A stretch of 5,391 bases of DNA, from the NCBI GenBank assembly GCA_031323845.1, contig JAVIYP010000103.1, positions 1-5,391 on the forward strand, read 5' to 3'. Under the pieces are notes generated by a model, which ran no database searches, was not told the DNA's origin, and saw nothing but the letters and a program-made list of their open reading frames with translations. Shown here in pieces: positions 5,191 through 5,391 of the stretch. Source of the stretch: PUPG01 sp031323845 (GTDB taxonomy: Bacteria; Bacteroidota; Bacteroidia; Bacteroidales; UBA7960). Numbering within the stretch: position 1 is the first letter of the stretch; each line of letters opens with the position of its first letter. The position numbers and the translations under genes were made by a program.

Positions 5191-5267
5191 ACAACGAACA
5201 ACAAACACCAAACAACAAACAAAGAACACCGAACACCAAACACCGAACACAAAACACCAAACAAAAA
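5191..5267. repeat. Eleven-unit 7-bp tandem array (ACAMMRA)
   Basis: Eleven uninterrupted 7-bp units start at 5191: ACACCAA occurs three times, ACACCGA and ACAACAA twice each, and ACAACGA, ACAAAGA, ACACAAA and ACAAAAA once each. The array stops 3 bp before the IS end at 5271. It lies between the convergent 3' ends of the RhuM-PLD gene and orfB. The strand is almost purely A and C, so one transcript would be unstructured; no terminator hairpin was found. Confidence 0.85.
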
Positions 5268-5270
5268 CTG

Positions 5271-5391
5271 TGATATTGCAACAAAAAACCGGACAATTAT
5301 ATTAAGCCACTAGTTTTTGTTTTTGGGTTTGGTTTTTAAATTCTTTTATAGGCATTTTGATAGTGGTATGTATTCTGTTTTGGTTGTACCA
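5271..5391 (-). mobile_element. Start of a second, identical IS copy (cut by window end)
   Basis: All 121 bases are identical to 1-121, beginning at the same TG terminus. They contain the terminal inverted repeat and the 3' end of orfB. It is either a second IS copy in the same orientation or the same copy met again because the source path is circular. Confidence 0.9.
5302..5391 (-). CDS. Partial IS3-family OrfB, C-terminal 29 residues
   Basis: Twenty-nine codons plus the stop TAA (5302-5304) are identical to residues 247-275 of the OrfB at 32-859. The gene runs off the right end of the window, so the catalytic residues are not included. Truncation is by the window edge, not by mutation. Confidence 0.88.
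   Translation of the reverse strand, partial: WYNQNRIHTTIKMPIKEFKNQTQKQKLVA

Noticed and set aside
5083..5313. A 76-codon plus-strand open frame overlapping the end of the RhuM-PLD gene
   Set aside because: Its second half is a translation of the 7-bp array (Asn/Thr/Lys/His-rich) and it runs into the IS end. It is not a credible gene.
1..5391. A small plasmid or phage genome with terminal redundancy
   Set aside because: There are no replication, mobilisation, packaging or structural genes, and the terminal repeat starts exactly at an IS end with assembler-like length. A circle is not excluded, but nothing supports autonomous replication.

Overview
The window reads as one insertion sequence plus a two-gene segment that closes back on the same insertion sequence. 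Bases 1-121 and 5271-5391 are identical, and the identity begins exactly at the outer end of an IS3-family element. This is what an assembler leaves when a path runs IS, unique segment, then into the next copy of the same IS, with an overlap of one k-mer length. The underlying DNA is either a segment flanked by two directly oriented IS copies or a small 5,270-bp circle of one IS plus the segment. No replication, partition or mobilisation gene is present, and the bases next to the two IS ends do not form a target-site duplication, so I favour the first reading.

The organism is probably a member of the Bacteroidota. The starts lack Shine-Dalgarno sequences, a TAnnTTTG-type -7 element precedes the last gene, intergenic DNA holds short A/C-rich tandem arrays, and the polysaccharide kinase and RhuM-type proteins resemble those common in that phylum. 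This is family-level recognition, not a database match.

Layout: 1-1261 is a complete IS3-family element on the minus strand, with terminal inverted repeats, orfA, orfB, an in-frame A AAA AAG frameshift site and an intact DDE catalytic triad. 1262-1421 is a spacer containing eleven 8-bp repeat units. 1422-3872 encodes an 816-residue Wzc-like protein: a polysaccharide co-polymerase fused to a bacterial tyrosine kinase, ending in an extreme Tyr-Gly repeat with 13 tyrosines. 3873-4303 is a 431-bp non-coding region full of direct and inverted repeats, ending in a probable promoter. 4304-5149 encodes a RhuM-type DNA-binding domain fused to a PLD-like domain. 5150-5270 holds eleven 7-bp repeat units, and 5271-5391 is the start of the next IS copy.

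The two cargo genes share a strand but are separated by 431 bp and look functionally unrelated. The kinase/co-polymerase would set chain length and export of a surface polysaccharide, but none of its usual partners (outer-membrane exporter, Wzy polymerase, glycosyltransferases, phosphatase) is in the window. The RhuM-PLD protein is of unknown function. The most unusual items are the (Tyr-Gly) tail, the RhuM-PLD fusion, the two phased microrepeat arrays beside the IS boundaries, and the duplicated slippery heptamer in orfA.
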